From contig CAUYUJ010012725.1 of the NCBI GenBank assembly GCA_963575745.1, positions 12,501 to 76,500 on the forward strand: a stretch of DNA of 64,000 bases. The letters are read 5' to 3'. The notes beneath the pieces were generated by a model. The model did not search any database and had not been told where the DNA came from. It was given only the letters and a program-made list of their open reading frames with translations. Both the position numbers and the translations under genes were made by a program. The stretch is from Prorocentrum cordatum. Taxonomy: Eukaryota; Sar; Dinophyceae; Prorocentrales; Prorocentraceae. Positions 50,355 to 59,535 of the stretch are shown in pieces. The first letter of the stretch is position 1; the number at the start of each line of letters is the position of its first letter.

Positions 50355-50905
50355 TAATGAGGTCTCGTGGGAGGCGTCTTGGAGGCAGTTTTTGAACCTC
50401 TTGGGGGCATCCTATGTGCCTCTTGGGGGCTTTTTGCGGCCGTCTTGGGGCTCCCTGGGGGCCTCGGGGCGGATGACTCTGGGCCCCCTCTTGGGGCTGT
50501 CTAGGGCCCTCCTGGGCCGTCTTGGGGACTTCTTGGGCCGTCTGGTGGCCCTCTTGGGTCGTCCCGGAGCCCTCTTGGAGGCCTCTTGGCCCGTCTTGGG
50601 GCGCACTCGAAGGCCTCCTGGGCCGTCTGGGACGTTGTGAACGCCCAAGAGGCGAATGTGCTAAAAAAATGCGTTTCCCATAAAGGGAATGGAACGTTTT
50701 TTGTTTCTGGAGGCCTTCTTGGGACACGTCTTGGGGGTTTCTTGGGGTCTCTTGGGGGCCTCTTGGGCCGTCTGGAGGCCAGCGTGGGCGTTCTGGATCG
50801 ATCTTTCAGGGACTCGTGGCCCTCGTGAACCGCCCCAAGGGCCTCTTGAGGCCCTCTTGGTCTGTTCTGAGGCCCTCTTGGTCTGTTTTGAAGCACTTCT
50901 GCTTT
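50355..50905 (+). repeat. CTTGGGCCGT satellite, second array
   Basis: Same orientation and units. 50645-50700 (CTAAAAAAATGCGTTTCCCA ... GGAACGTTTTTTG) is another AT-rich interruption. 50111-50354 between the arrays is unassigned. Confidence 0.92.
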
Positions 50906-51319
50906 CATTACCTCACTCGGCTGCCTATGGCGCAACTTCGAGTATGCCGACGCGTTCTTCAGGATGCATGGCCTTTGCTTGCGTGCTTGCTTGCCCCCCG
51001 GATGCGTTCACCCGAATCCCGGGGGACCCCCCCCCCCCAAATCGACCGGACCGGGCTCCCAGGGGAGGGGTTTGGGGAGGGGGGAACATGTCACACGCCG
51101 ATGAAACCAAGGGGTCGGTGGATTCAAACCTCCTGGACCCACAGGAAATTGGATCCACGGGGCACTGGACGCGAGGCATCATGCTACCCACGGAGATGAG
51201 GCTCTGCCGACCAATGTTCTGATTCTGCGGGGGAAGGGTCTTTTGGGTGAAGAAAGGAAAGGAGGGAGGAGGCAAGGGGATGGGAGTGGAGGAGACAGGG
51301 GGACGGAGGTGGGAGGATA
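50906..51319. other. No gene seen
   Basis: Unique sequence with a C-run at about 51028-51037, leading into the purine tract. Confidence 0.45.
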
Positions 51320-51702
51320 TATAGGAGGAGGAGGAGGAGGAGGGAGGAGGAGGAGGAGGAGGAGGAGGAGGAGGAGGAGGAGGAGGAGGAGGAGGAGGAG
51401 GAGGAGGATGGAGGAGGAGGAGGAGGAGGAGGAGGAGGAGGAGGAGGAGGAGGAGGAGAGGAGGAGGAGGAGGAGGAGGAGGAGGAGGAGGAGGAGGAGG
51501 GAGGGGGGGAGGGGAGGGGGGGAGGAGGGGGAGGAGGGGGAGGGGGAGGGGGGGGGAGGAGGGGGAGGAGGGGAGGAGGGGGAGGAGGGGGAGGAGGGGG
51601 AGGAGGGGGGGGAGGAGGAGGGGAGGAGGGGGAGGAGGGGGAGGAGGAGGAGGAGGAGGAGGAGGAGGAGGAGGAGGAGGAGGAGGAGGAGAGGAAGGAG
51701 GG
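51320..51702 (+). repeat. GGA microsatellite, 5' flank of the retrotransposon
   Basis: GGA, GGGGA and GGAGGGGGA steps, ending GAGGAGAGGAAGGAGGG directly at the first base of the spliced leader. Confidence 0.97.
51686..51702 (+). repeat. Target-site duplication, left copy
   Basis: GAGGAGAGGAAGGAGGG, identical to 56577-56593. The GAGAGGAAGG interruption of the plain GGA pattern makes this more specific than a chance match between two GGA tracts. Confidence 0.82.
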
Positions 51703-51724
51703 TCCGTAGCCATTTTGGCTCAAG
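51703..51724 (+). other. Dinoflagellate spliced leader (DinoSL) at the element 5' end
   Basis: A full 22-of-22 match with D = T, followed by TTCAAACC rather than a GT donor, so it is a leader joined to mRNA and not an SL RNA gene. The first base abuts the target duplication. Confidence 0.97.
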
Positions 51725-51862
51725 TTCAAACCGCTCGGCCCTGGCGGCTTGAGCTTGTTCGCAGCCAAGGGGCTGGCTCGATAGCCCCCAGCGATTTCGG
51801 CATCTCCTCTTCCTGGACTCCTCGCTCTCGCCCCAGTTCTTTGTCCACCAGCGGCGCGCGCC

Positions 51863-52833
51863 ATGAGTGGCCAGCATGGCTCTGCCGCATCCTCGGAGAC
51901 CCAACCTGCTACGCCACGCAGCGAGCAGGAGACGCCCCAGCGAAGATTGCCAGAGCTGGCGGCGATGACAATAATGAGATTCGTGCTTATGTTGATCGGA
52001 CTCGGTCTGAGCTGTTCGGCGCCCTGGACGGCGTCAAGCGGAGCCTGTCTGGCATCACTGAGAATCTGGACAAGCACTTCTACGGGCTCAGCCAGCAGCT
52101 GGAGCAGCGCTTCGCCAGAGTTGAAACGCGAGTCGACAATCACCAGAAGTCCATCACTGACATGCAGGCCGAGATCGCCGAGATGCGCCTGCTCCTCAAC
52201 TGTGTTAAGACGGAGACCCCGACCTCATCGACTCCTGTTTCTCAAGCACTCCACAGATCGACGAACCCGAGCATCATCGTGGTTCGAGCCCAGGCGCTTG
52301 TCTCGTCGGCGAAGGTCGCGGAGTGTATTGGCCCGTGGCTCGCCGACTGCAACCTCGACGTGGACGACTGGGAGGTCTCTACACTGGAGGGCCCCGCCGC
52401 GCGCCGCTTCACGGTCACCATCAGAGGCGCCGCTGGCTACGCAGCCAGGAAGGTTGCCCAGTGCCTTGGCAACCTCAGGAACCACGACAACACGTACAGG
52501 AGGTTCAACATTGTTGACGTTTCAGGTCAGCAAATACAATTGTTCGTGTCAAGCGACAAGAACACGTTCCAGATCAAGAGAGAGTTGTTCATCAAGCAGG
52601 CTCGCAAGCTCCTCTCGGAGAAGTACGAGCACAAGCGTTTCTTCACAGACCGCGGCAAGGGCGAGATCTCTTGCCAGTGGCGCCCCATCCTGCGGATCAC
52701 GCCAGTCGACGGGGAGGCCCCGACGATCGAGTGGGGCCGCACCGTGTGCAGCGAGCTGGGCATCGACAGCGACGGCATCGGCTCGCAGCTCAAGACCCTG
52801 TTCTGTGGTCCTGAGGCCCAGTGGAGCTCCTAG
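51863..52833 (+). CDS. LINE ORF1 protein (coiled coil, RRM-like), one frame change
   Basis: The first ATG after the leader (51863) gives MSGQHGSAASSETQPATPRS and EQETPQRRLPELA. The long ORF1 frame, one base earlier, continues from about 51955 as GGDDNNEIRAYVDRTRSELF to TAG 52831-52833 but has no ATG of its own at its N-terminus. A 1-nt deletion or sequence error is the simplest explanation; I see no canonical slippery heptamer. A coiled coil (about 51990-52215, VKRSLSGITENLDKHFYGLS, QQLEQRFARVETRVDNHQKS) is followed by an RRM-like part (SIIVVRAQALV, RRFTVTIRGAAGYAARKVAQ) and a basic C-terminal domain (TFQIKRELFIKQARKLLSEK). This order matches L1-type ORF1 proteins, trimeric RNA chaperones that coat element RNA. 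TAG is 4 nt before the ORF2 ATG. Confidence 0.72.
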
Positions 52834-52837
52834 CGGT

Positions 52838-55800
52838 ATGTTCAGTTTCTTCCCTTCTTCCTCTTCTCAGGACATGATCATTAAGTTCAGTACTTGGAAC
52901 GCCCGCTCTCTCTTCCACCATGACCCCAAGACCCGCTCCCGCAAGCAGGTCTACCTTCGCCCCCTCCTCCGCGGCTTCCAGTTTGTCGCCATCCAGGAGA
53001 CCCATGGTTCTTCAGAGGACCTCCAGGATTTCCTGCACTTCAGCAGTCACAGATTTGAAGCAGTCTTCTCGGGCTTCGACTCCAGGCGGAAAGGAGGTGT
53101 GGCCACTCTACTCCCCTCCCCGTGCTCCTCTTTCGGATTCGGCGCTTTGTCTAGCGTCACAGGCAGAGCTCTGGTGGTGGGCAGAGCTCTCTACACCTGT
53201 GTCAAGCTAGGCTCGCGGTCTAGTGGGTGCTCGGAGAATTTCACCACCCACCACTTTAACATCCATAACTTCCAGCTATCTTCGGAAGAGGTCCGACTCA
53301 TCGTTTCATATATCGACTCCTCTCTGGAACTTGTCCGATGCCATTCTCATTCGCACTTTGTGGTGGTGGCTGGTGATTTCAACTTCTCGAGCGAGCCGCC
53401 GCGCCCGACCATCCCGCCTCCGAACTTTGCCCCTGCGCCGGCGGTGCAGGAGTGGTTTGCATCGCGAGGCTCTGGCTGGAGGTCTACCTTGGGAGCCATG
53501 ATTGAGATCGATACCCCTGATATGACACACTACAATGGCACGTTCGACCATGCGTCCAAAATCGACAGGATTTTCTTATCGGGTCCCAGTTGGAGGCTTA
53601 CACAGATGTCGATCACGGCTGCCACGATAGAGACGCCTGAAGCCCTCGAACAGCGAGGGATTTCAGATCACGCTGCGCTGCAAGCTGTGCTACGCTTTCG
53701 CCCTCGCCCTGATCCTGACTCTCAACCAATCCCTAAACATCTCTTTCAGCATCCTCGATTCCGTGAATATGTTCTTGCCGCCTGGGAAAACATCGACGCG
53801 TCGAGCCTCTCCCCCCCGCTGGTCCTCCTACAGTACAAAGAAGTTATTCGTGAAGGTGCCCGTCAGGCTCGTAACAGCTTCCTCAAAGGGAACCCCACGG
53901 ACCCCAAACGCAAGATCCTCCTCCTCAGGGCTATCGCCAGGGCAGTTTGGAGACAAGATTTTCGAGGCGCTGGGAACCTACTACAGTATGATCTTGGGAA
54001 GGAATTCTTGGACCTGGATCTCGCCATCCCGTCTCTCTCCATCCGCAAGCACGCCGAATTTTGCACGCTCCTGGACTCTCTGCAGCTGGCTGACGCCGAA
54101 AGCGAGCAAGCTGCAATTCGTCGTAACATGACGGAGCTCAGCGCACCTGCGAAGTTGGCTAAGTCCAGGCGTCGACTTCGCGCGCTTGCCCGCCGTGCTC
54201 GTCTCTGGGCACCGTTCAACCGTCGGCTGCACCTCTCGGGGCTGAGCATTGGCCACAACACAACATCATCGGAGACTGAGATTCGGGAGGGCATCTCGGA
54301 CCACTGGAGGCAAGTTTTTGGGAACAAGTGTATCGATATTGAGGCCGCCTCTACCTATCTCGCCCGCTTCGCCCCCAAGATCACGCTCCCCGACCTGGAA
54401 CCCCCCTCGCTCCTGGACTTCCAGAAAACGAACCTGAAATCATCGGACTCTGCTCCTGGACCTGATCAAATCCCCTATGCGGCCTGGCGGGCTGCTCTGC
54501 ACTCCGTGGAAATCCTGGACAGTGTGTGCCGGTGGATCATCGGGGGCAACCACATGCCGTTTGGCTTCAACGCTCTTTTGGGCATCTTCGTCCCGAAACC
54601 TGCCGATGATGACATCTCTGAAGAATGCATTCGCCCAGCCAGTGGACTCCGACCCCTCGGGCTCAAGAACACAGATAACAAGCTGATTACATCGGTTGTA
54701 TTTCGCCGATTGTCTCTCGCTCTTCCTCGCAATCTCTGCGACAGCCAGCGTGGATTTGTAATGGGAAGGAATTTCGGCCAGAACGTCGTCGAGATCGACG
54801 GCTTCGCTCGTCTCTACTCCGCCGACCCCTCAGCCGTCTCTCTCAAGCCGGCCCTCGTGAGCTACGACTTCGGCGCGGCATTCCCGAGTCTCTCTCACCA
54901 ATGGATGCTCAAGGTGTTGGAATCCTGTACACTACCTGCCCCATTCGTGTTCTATGTGATGGAGATATACCGCTGCATCACATGCTACGGCATAAGTGCC
55001 GACTCCAGTTCCCAGCTCGTCGTGCTGTTCCAGATTCTCAGTGGAATTGTCCAGGGGTGCCCTGGACCGGGCGCCCTATTTGCAATCTCGGCAGATCCGT
55101 TTCTTCAAGATATGCAGTTGAGTATAGAAGGTCGCAAGTTGGGCATTGTCAGGGCATGTGCTGATGATGTGGGGGCTGCCATTCGTCAACTGTCCGCGCT
55201 CAAGATTATGGCACGCATCTTCAGAGTCGTTGCGCGGGTGGCATCACTTAAGCTCAAATGCAGCAAGTGTGTTGTGGTCCCTCTAGCCTCTTGCTTCTCG
55301 CCCGCCATCGCCAATGATTACAATAACTGGATCGAGCAGAACATCCCTTCCTGGAGTGAGTTCCCTGTGCGTGATCAGCTGAAATGCCTAGGCATCTGGC
55401 TCGGGCCCTCAGTCGCTACGGAGTCCTGGAGAGAGCCTTTCGCTAAATGGGTCGACCGCGGTTTCCAGCTTGCTTGTCAGGGTGCTCCTGCTGGGACTGT
55501 CGCTCATTTATATAACTCCAGAGTGGCTAGCGTACTATCGCATGTTGCTCAGTTCCTCCCTCCTCCTTCGGACCCCCCCCACCTCGAAAGTGTAGCTATT
55601 GCCCGCCTGCTTCGAATTCCGCACTTTGCTCCCCCTCGGTCTGGCCAGCTGTCTTTGCGCTCCTGGGGCGGTCCGCGATTCCATTGTTTGACGTCCACTT
55701 GTTGCTCCTCCCTCATTCGTGCTAGCAAACCTTCGCTCAGCGTCTGGCCATCTGCGATGACAGCTCTCAGAGAGGCCGCCGAGAGACATAGAGACGAGGC

Positions 55801-56545
55801 TACGTTGGCGAGCCTCCCTTTTTCCCCACTGTATCCCGATTTCTGGAAACAAGCTTCGTTCGCTGAATTCCTGGCCGCCGCATCTGAAGGATTCCCTCAG
55901 GATATTGGCAAGGGTCTCATTTCCTCCTCCCTTGCCGCGAGAAGGCGCGTGTCTGCTGCTGCCCTTGCTGCCCTCGACTCTCTCCGACTGAAGACCGAGG
56001 CCACTCCTGTAGGACAGACGTTCAAAATCCAGAGATTGCTCACCACTGGCATGCGTGAACATTTGCACCCAGCCTGCCTCGCGGAGGTGTTCGCCCAGAG
56101 GCTTGCCAGCTGGCTCCCGATTACGATTTCCGATGCTCGTGCGCTTCCTTGGTCTGACATCCAGACTACGGTCGCTGCGCTTCCGACAGCGAAATTGCTT
56201 GCGGTCCTCAAATTCCTGAAGCACGGCTGGCCCACAGCGGCCCGCTTTCAACAAATTGAGCCCTGCAGACTGGGCTGCGGCGCCCCAGCAGCAGATGCTC
56301 AAGAGCACTATTGGCGTTGCCCCAGATTCCTCACCCATCTCTGCTCTGTTGTTGATCTCCCTTTCCTTGCCTCGTGTCCCATTGCCCGTCTTGGCGTCCA
56401 CCATCCGTCCCGCGTCTCTCTGTCCATTCTCGCCGCTTCCACTTGGCTTTACCACGCTATCAGAGCTTGCAGCCCAGAGCCCTTCTCTAATTCAAAGGCC
56501 GCCGAAATCGCGATGACGGTTCGGTGGCAGATGCGGCGAGGCTAG
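52838..56545 (+). CDS. LINE ORF2 protein: EEP endonuclease, reverse transcriptase, zinc knuckle
   Basis: 1,235 residues, starting MFSFFPSSSSQDMIIKFSTW. The endonuclease spans about residues 13-288 with the expected residues: N21 (TWNAR), E54 (IQETHG), D180/N182 (AGDFNF), D243 (KIDRIF) and D277/H278 (ISDHAA); it nicks target DNA to prime copying. The reverse transcriptase spans about 520-860: APGPDQIP (539), RPLGLKNTDNKLI (605), motif A SYDFGAAFPS (D677), motif B QGCPGPGALF (739), motif C ACADDVGA (D776, D777) and motif E KCLGIWLG (849). Motif A has a Gly and motif C an Ala-Asp-Asp, acceptable variants. A C-x3-C-x9-H-x3-C knuckle lies at 1143-1161. No RNase H is seen. The frame is open upstream to 51863 without a stop, but that part reads as ORF1 shadow, so I start at 52838, 4 nt after the ORF1 stop. 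All catalytic residues are present, consistent with an active enzyme. Confidence 0.93.
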   Translation: MFSFFPSSSSQDMIIKFSTWNARSLFHHDPKTRSRKQVYLRPLLRGFQFVAIQETHGSSEDLQDFLHFSSHRFEAVFSGFDSRRKGGVATLLPSPCSSFGFGALSSVTGRALVVGRALYTCVKLGSRSSGCSENFTTHHFNIHNFQLSSEEVRLIVSYIDSSLELVRCHSHSHFVVVAGDFNFSSEPPRPTIPPPNFAPAPAVQEWFASRGSGWRSTLGAMIEIDTPDMTHYNGTFDHASKIDRIFLSGPSWRLTQMSITAATIETPEALEQRGISDHAALQAVLRFRPRPDPDSQPIPKHLFQHPRFREYVLAAWENIDASSLSPPLVLLQYKEVIREGARQARNSFLKGNPTDPKRKILLLRAIARAVWRQDFRGAGNLLQYDLGKEFLDLDLAIPSLSIRKHAEFCTLLDSLQLADAESEQAAIRRNMTELSAPAKLAKSRRRLRALARRARLWAPFNRRLHLSGLSIGHNTTSSETEIREGISDHWRQVFGNKCIDIEAASTYLARFAPKITLPDLEPPSLLDFQKTNLKSSDSAPGPDQIPYAAWRAALHSVEILDSVCRWIIGGNHMPFGFNALLGIFVPKPADDDISEECIRPASGLRPLGLKNTDNKLITSVVFRRLSLALPRNLCDSQRGFVMGRNFGQNVVEIDGFARLYSADPSAVSLKPALVSYDFGAAFPSLSHQWMLKVLESCTLPAPFVFYVMEIYRCITCYGISADSSSQLVVLFQILSGIVQGCPGPGALFAISADPFLQDMQLSIEGRKLGIVRACADDVGAAIRQLSALKIMARIFRVVARVASLKLKCSKCVVVPLASCFSPAIANDYNNWIEQNIPSWSEFPVRDQLKCLGIWLGPSVATESWREPFAKWVDRGFQLACQGAPAGTVAHLYNSRVASVLSHVAQFLPPPSDPPHLESVAIARLLRIPHFAPPRSGQLSLRSWGGPRFHCLTSTCCSSLIRASKPSLSVWPSAMTALREAAERHRDEATLASLPFSPLYPDFWKQASFAEFLAAASEGFPQDIGKGLISSSLAARRRVSAAALAALDSLRLKTEATPVGQTFKIQRLLTTGMREHLHPACLAEVFAQRLASWLPITISDARALPWSDIQTTVAALPTAKLLAVLKFLKHGWPTAARFQQIEPCRLGCGAPAADAQEHYWRCPRFLTHLCSVVDLPFLASCPIARLGVHHPSRVSLSILAASTWLYHAIRACSPEPFSNSKAAEIAMTVRWQMRRG

Positions 56546-56576
56546 ACGAGCTCGAACTTCATGCCGAGGCACGTGC

Positions 56577-56593
56577 GAGGAGAGGAAGGAGGG
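56577..56593 (+). repeat. Target-site duplication, right copy
   Basis: GAGGAGAGGAAGGAGGG, identical to 51686-51702, directly after the 33-nt 3' end (ACGAGCTCG...GCACGTGC) of the element. Confidence 0.82.
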
Positions 56594-56825
56594 AGGAGGG
56601 AGGAGGGAGGAGGAGGAGGGAGGAGGAGGAGGAGGCGGGAGGAAGGAAGGAGGAAGGAGGAAGGAGGAAGGAGAAAGGAGGAAGGAGGAAGGAGGGGGGC
56701 GGGGGGAGGAGGCAGGAGGGGGTAGACGGCGGGAGGAGGGAGGACGACGACGAGTAGGAAGAGGAAAAGCGGAAGGAGAAGAGGAGGGATGACGAGGAGG
56801 ACGAAGACAACGAAGTGTCAAGGTC
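56594..56825 (+). repeat. GGA/GGAA microsatellite, 3' flank of the retrotransposon
   Basis: GGAGGAAGGAGGAAGG and GGAGGGAGGAGGG steps. It continues the tract into which the element inserted. Confidence 0.95.
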
Positions 56826-57000
56826 GGAAGCTCGAGCGCCACAGCGGATCCAGCCACTTCCCTGACCCATCCCATTACATGCGGGCGCTTGAGTGCCACA
56901 GCGGGCCCCGCCATCACACAAACGCCTCGCATAAGAGACGGTTGCTCGAACGCCACAGCGGGCCCGGCCAACTCCCGCATCCCCTCCCAAAACATGTGGC
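56826..57000 (+). repeat. 57-bp tandem repeat, three copies
   Basis: CTCGAGCGCCACAGCGG (56831), CTTGAGTGCCACAGCGG (56888) and CTCGAACGCCACAGCGG (56945), spacing 57 bp, with similar GCCC-rich remainders. Confidence 0.85.
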
Positions 57001-57920
57001 GCGCCCCGATTCGAAGCGAGCGCAACATACATCTGTTCACTTGAACGGCACGGCGCCTCCGACATTTCGGGCTCAAACGGAGAATCTTCCGGCCCGTAAA
57101 GGACGATTTGATCGGGGAGACAGACAACTCGGAAACCGACGACGACCACGAGGACCTGGGGCCCTACGCAAGGACCAGGAGAGCATCGACCCCCCATCCA
57201 TGGCGACGACACAAAGGACACATAGGGGCACCGTCCCCAGGCTCGGCCTGTGACCAAGCGCATGACCGATATGAGGGCCTCAGCAACACGCGACAGAAAG
57301 AGGAGTAAAACAAGGCCCTGCACAAGGAGGAGGCGCAGACCTACAAGCAAGGGACAGCATCTACAGCAAGTGCGAGAGCGACACGGCCAGAAGGAATAAC
57401 AGCGCCAAGTACCGCAAACATGAACACGCGCTAACCGATCAAGCGCAGCATTACCCAGGACCGTCAGGGCCCTAACGGCAAGCATCGACAGCAATACCCA
57501 CGCTGCCGAGGATGAGTACGAGAACCACCGCAGCAAATTTCAAACTATCGACCACCATGCCAAGAAGCAGAAAGATCATGCCGCGAGCTCCTACATCGAG
57601 GCGAGCAGGAGGGAGGGGGGCGTTGAGGACAGTTCTTGAAAGAGCGAACAACCACATGTCAAACTATAGGCAGTGAAGGCAAAGGACGTGGCTCCCGAGA
57701 CCCAGGAGGCAGCAAGACAAGGATACGGTATGGCATTACATTGCGCGGCCATAGATGAGACCAGTAACCACAATATCGAGGGCACCTCCGATGGAGCTAC
57801 AAAAGCCCAATCGAAGCCGGATAATACGAGCAGGGGTAACCACAAACGAAATCCGAGCTCGACAGCCGCAATATGGAAATACACGAGCAGGGCACCGTCG
57901 AAACCAACAAGTAGCACAAA
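57001..57920 (+). pseudogene. Decayed coding stretch, AC/purine-rich
   Basis: One + frame reads THAAEDEYENHRSKFQTIDH, HAKKQKDHAASSYIEASRRE, then stops at 57637 and 57669, then KAKDVAPETQEAARQGYGMA and CAAIDETSNHNIEGTSDGAT. The hydrophilic, helix-rich sequence in a single frame across stops suggests an old gene, possibly a retroelement ORF1. No motif identifies it. Confidence 0.3.
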
Positions 57921-58457
57921 TGCCAGCCCCACGCGCCGTGGGAGGGCAGAGGGATACCGAGGCCCGCTCCGCGGCCCAGGGGAACGCCGCTCCCCAGACA
58001 TTGGGCGCGGCGCCCCGAGCGTCGCCCCGAAGCGCGTCGCAGCGACGCCCGAGGCGCCAGGGGCGCGAAGAACCCCCAGCGGCGCGGGCGCGGCGAGGCA
58101 AAGCGCGCGCACCGCGCGCGCGACGGGCCTCGCCAGCGGCGCAGCGGGCGCGCCCGCCAGCTTCACAACGGCGGCCACCAGGCCAGCGGCCGCGCATAGG
58201 CGGACCGCGGACAGGAGAAAGCAGGAGCGCAGAAGCGGCAGCCGCACAGGCAGAGCAGGGCCCCAGCACCCCCCCCCCCCCCCCCCACACACACACACAT
58301 GCACGCAACACGCGCACACACACGCCCACACCACACACACCACACACCACACACCACACACCACACACCACACACCACACACCACACACCACACGCACAC
58401 GCACACGCACACGCACACGCACACGCACACGCACACGCACACGCACACACACACACA

Positions 58458-58518
<61 letters not shown>

Positions 58519-59535
58519 CCCTGCACCCCGCCCCCCCCCGCCCCGAGGGCGAGGAGAGGGCGGGGGGGCAGGGCGGGCGCAGGAGCGGCATTCGTGCAAG
58601 CCCACAAACGCAGCTACAGTGCGAGCACAGTCCCCGAGTTTGCGGGTTCATCGCGCATGCCAGCCCCACGCGCCGTGGGAGGACAGAGGGCTGCCGAGGC
58701 CCGCTTCGCGGCCCAGGGGAACGCCGCCCCCTGGGGCGCGGCGCCCCGAGCGTCGCCCCGACGCGCGTCGCAGCGACGCCCGAGGCGCCAGGGGCGCGAC
58801 GTGCCCGACGCCAGATCGTGGCCCTGGTGGCTCGGGCGGCGCCTGCCCCAGAGGCGCACCGCCCCCCGCTGCGTGCGCCTGCTGGGGCGATGCAAGGCAC
58901 GAGGCCGCGTTGCGTTGACCTCCCAAGCGGGGGGCGCCACAGTGCGCTGCGGCTCGATGCACCGCCAGGGCGCATGAATCGGATGAGGAGTCGCTGCTGG
59001 AAGACTCGCCCAAATGCGCCTGCGAGCGACGAATGCATTGCGGACCGCCTAAATGCGGAACGCATCGCGCCTCCACATTCACAAAACGCGGCGCGCGGCC
59101 TCGCATAGGCAGCGCGCGCGCCACGGGCCTCGCGGGCCCCCACCCCCAGAGAGGCGAACCCACAGCGCGCGCAACCGCGCGCGCGGGCGGGCCCATCGAG
59201 GCCGCCCCAACGCCACCCGCATCGCGGCGCGGTGGCCCAGCGCGGCGGGACAGGCGCCCGCCGGCTTCACAACGGCGGCCAACAGGCCAGTGGCCGCACA
59301 TGGGCGGGCCGCGGACAAGAGAAAGCAGGGGCGCTGAAGCGGCAGCCGCGCAGGCAAAGCAGCGCCAGCATCCCCCGCCCCACCCGCGGCCCTGCACCCC
59401 GACCCCCCCCCGCCCCGGGGGCCCCGAGGACGAGGGGAAGGCAGGGGGGCAGGGCAGACGCAGGAGCGGCATTCGTGCAAGCCCACAAACGCAGCGACAG
59501 CGCGAGCACTGTCCCCGAGTTTGTGGGCCCATATG
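57921..59535 (+). repeat. Tandem duplication, two units of ~0.74 and ~0.88 kb
   Basis: Three landmarks recur in order: GCCAGCCCCACGCGCCGTGG (57921, 58659), CTTCACAACGGCGGCCA (58160, 59262) and GCAGGAGCGGCATTCGTGCA (58579, 59460). Unit 1 holds a CA expansion between landmarks 2 and 3; unit 2 holds 350-400 bp extra between landmarks 1 and 2. Confidence 0.85.
58285..58520 (+). repeat. Compound CA microsatellite
   Basis: Ordered blocks: (CACACAC) start, (CACCACACAC)n, (GCACAC)n, then pure (CA)n. The block order records successive expansions of different units. Confidence 0.97.

Larger units (their letters stand above)
51703..56578 (+). mobile_element. Non-LTR retrotransposon (LINE) capped by DinoSL, near-intact
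   Basis: A 4,876-bp insertion between identical 17-bp direct repeats inside a GGA tract. Its first 22 bases are the dinoflagellate spliced leader; then a 138-nt leader without ATG, ORF1 (coiled coil plus RNA-binding fold), ORF2 (EEP endonuclease, reverse transcriptase, C-terminal zinc knuckle), and a 33-nt 3' end with no poly(A). The architecture resembles the L1 group. The leader at the exact 5' end implies that the template was a trans-spliced mRNA copied to its very end, so the insertion is full length. ORF2 has no stop or missing catalytic residue; ORF1 has one apparent frame change near its start. It is probably young. Confidence 0.93.

Noticed and set aside
51703-51724. SL RNA gene
   Set aside because: The leader is followed by TTCAAACC and coding sequence, with no GT donor or Sm-type site; the same reasoning applies to 1924-1945 (followed by CGAGCC).
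51863-52837. N-terminal 325 residues of the 1,560-codon open frame as part of ORF2
   Set aside because: The stretch is Ser/Arg/Ala shadow of ORF1; the coiled coil and RRM-like sequence are in the other frame, and a clean ATG follows the ORF1 stop by 4 nt.
57736-59143. Cys/Val and Thr/His-rich ORFs across the CA repeat
   Set aside because: Translations of the CA/TG repeat and of the duplicated GC-rich units.
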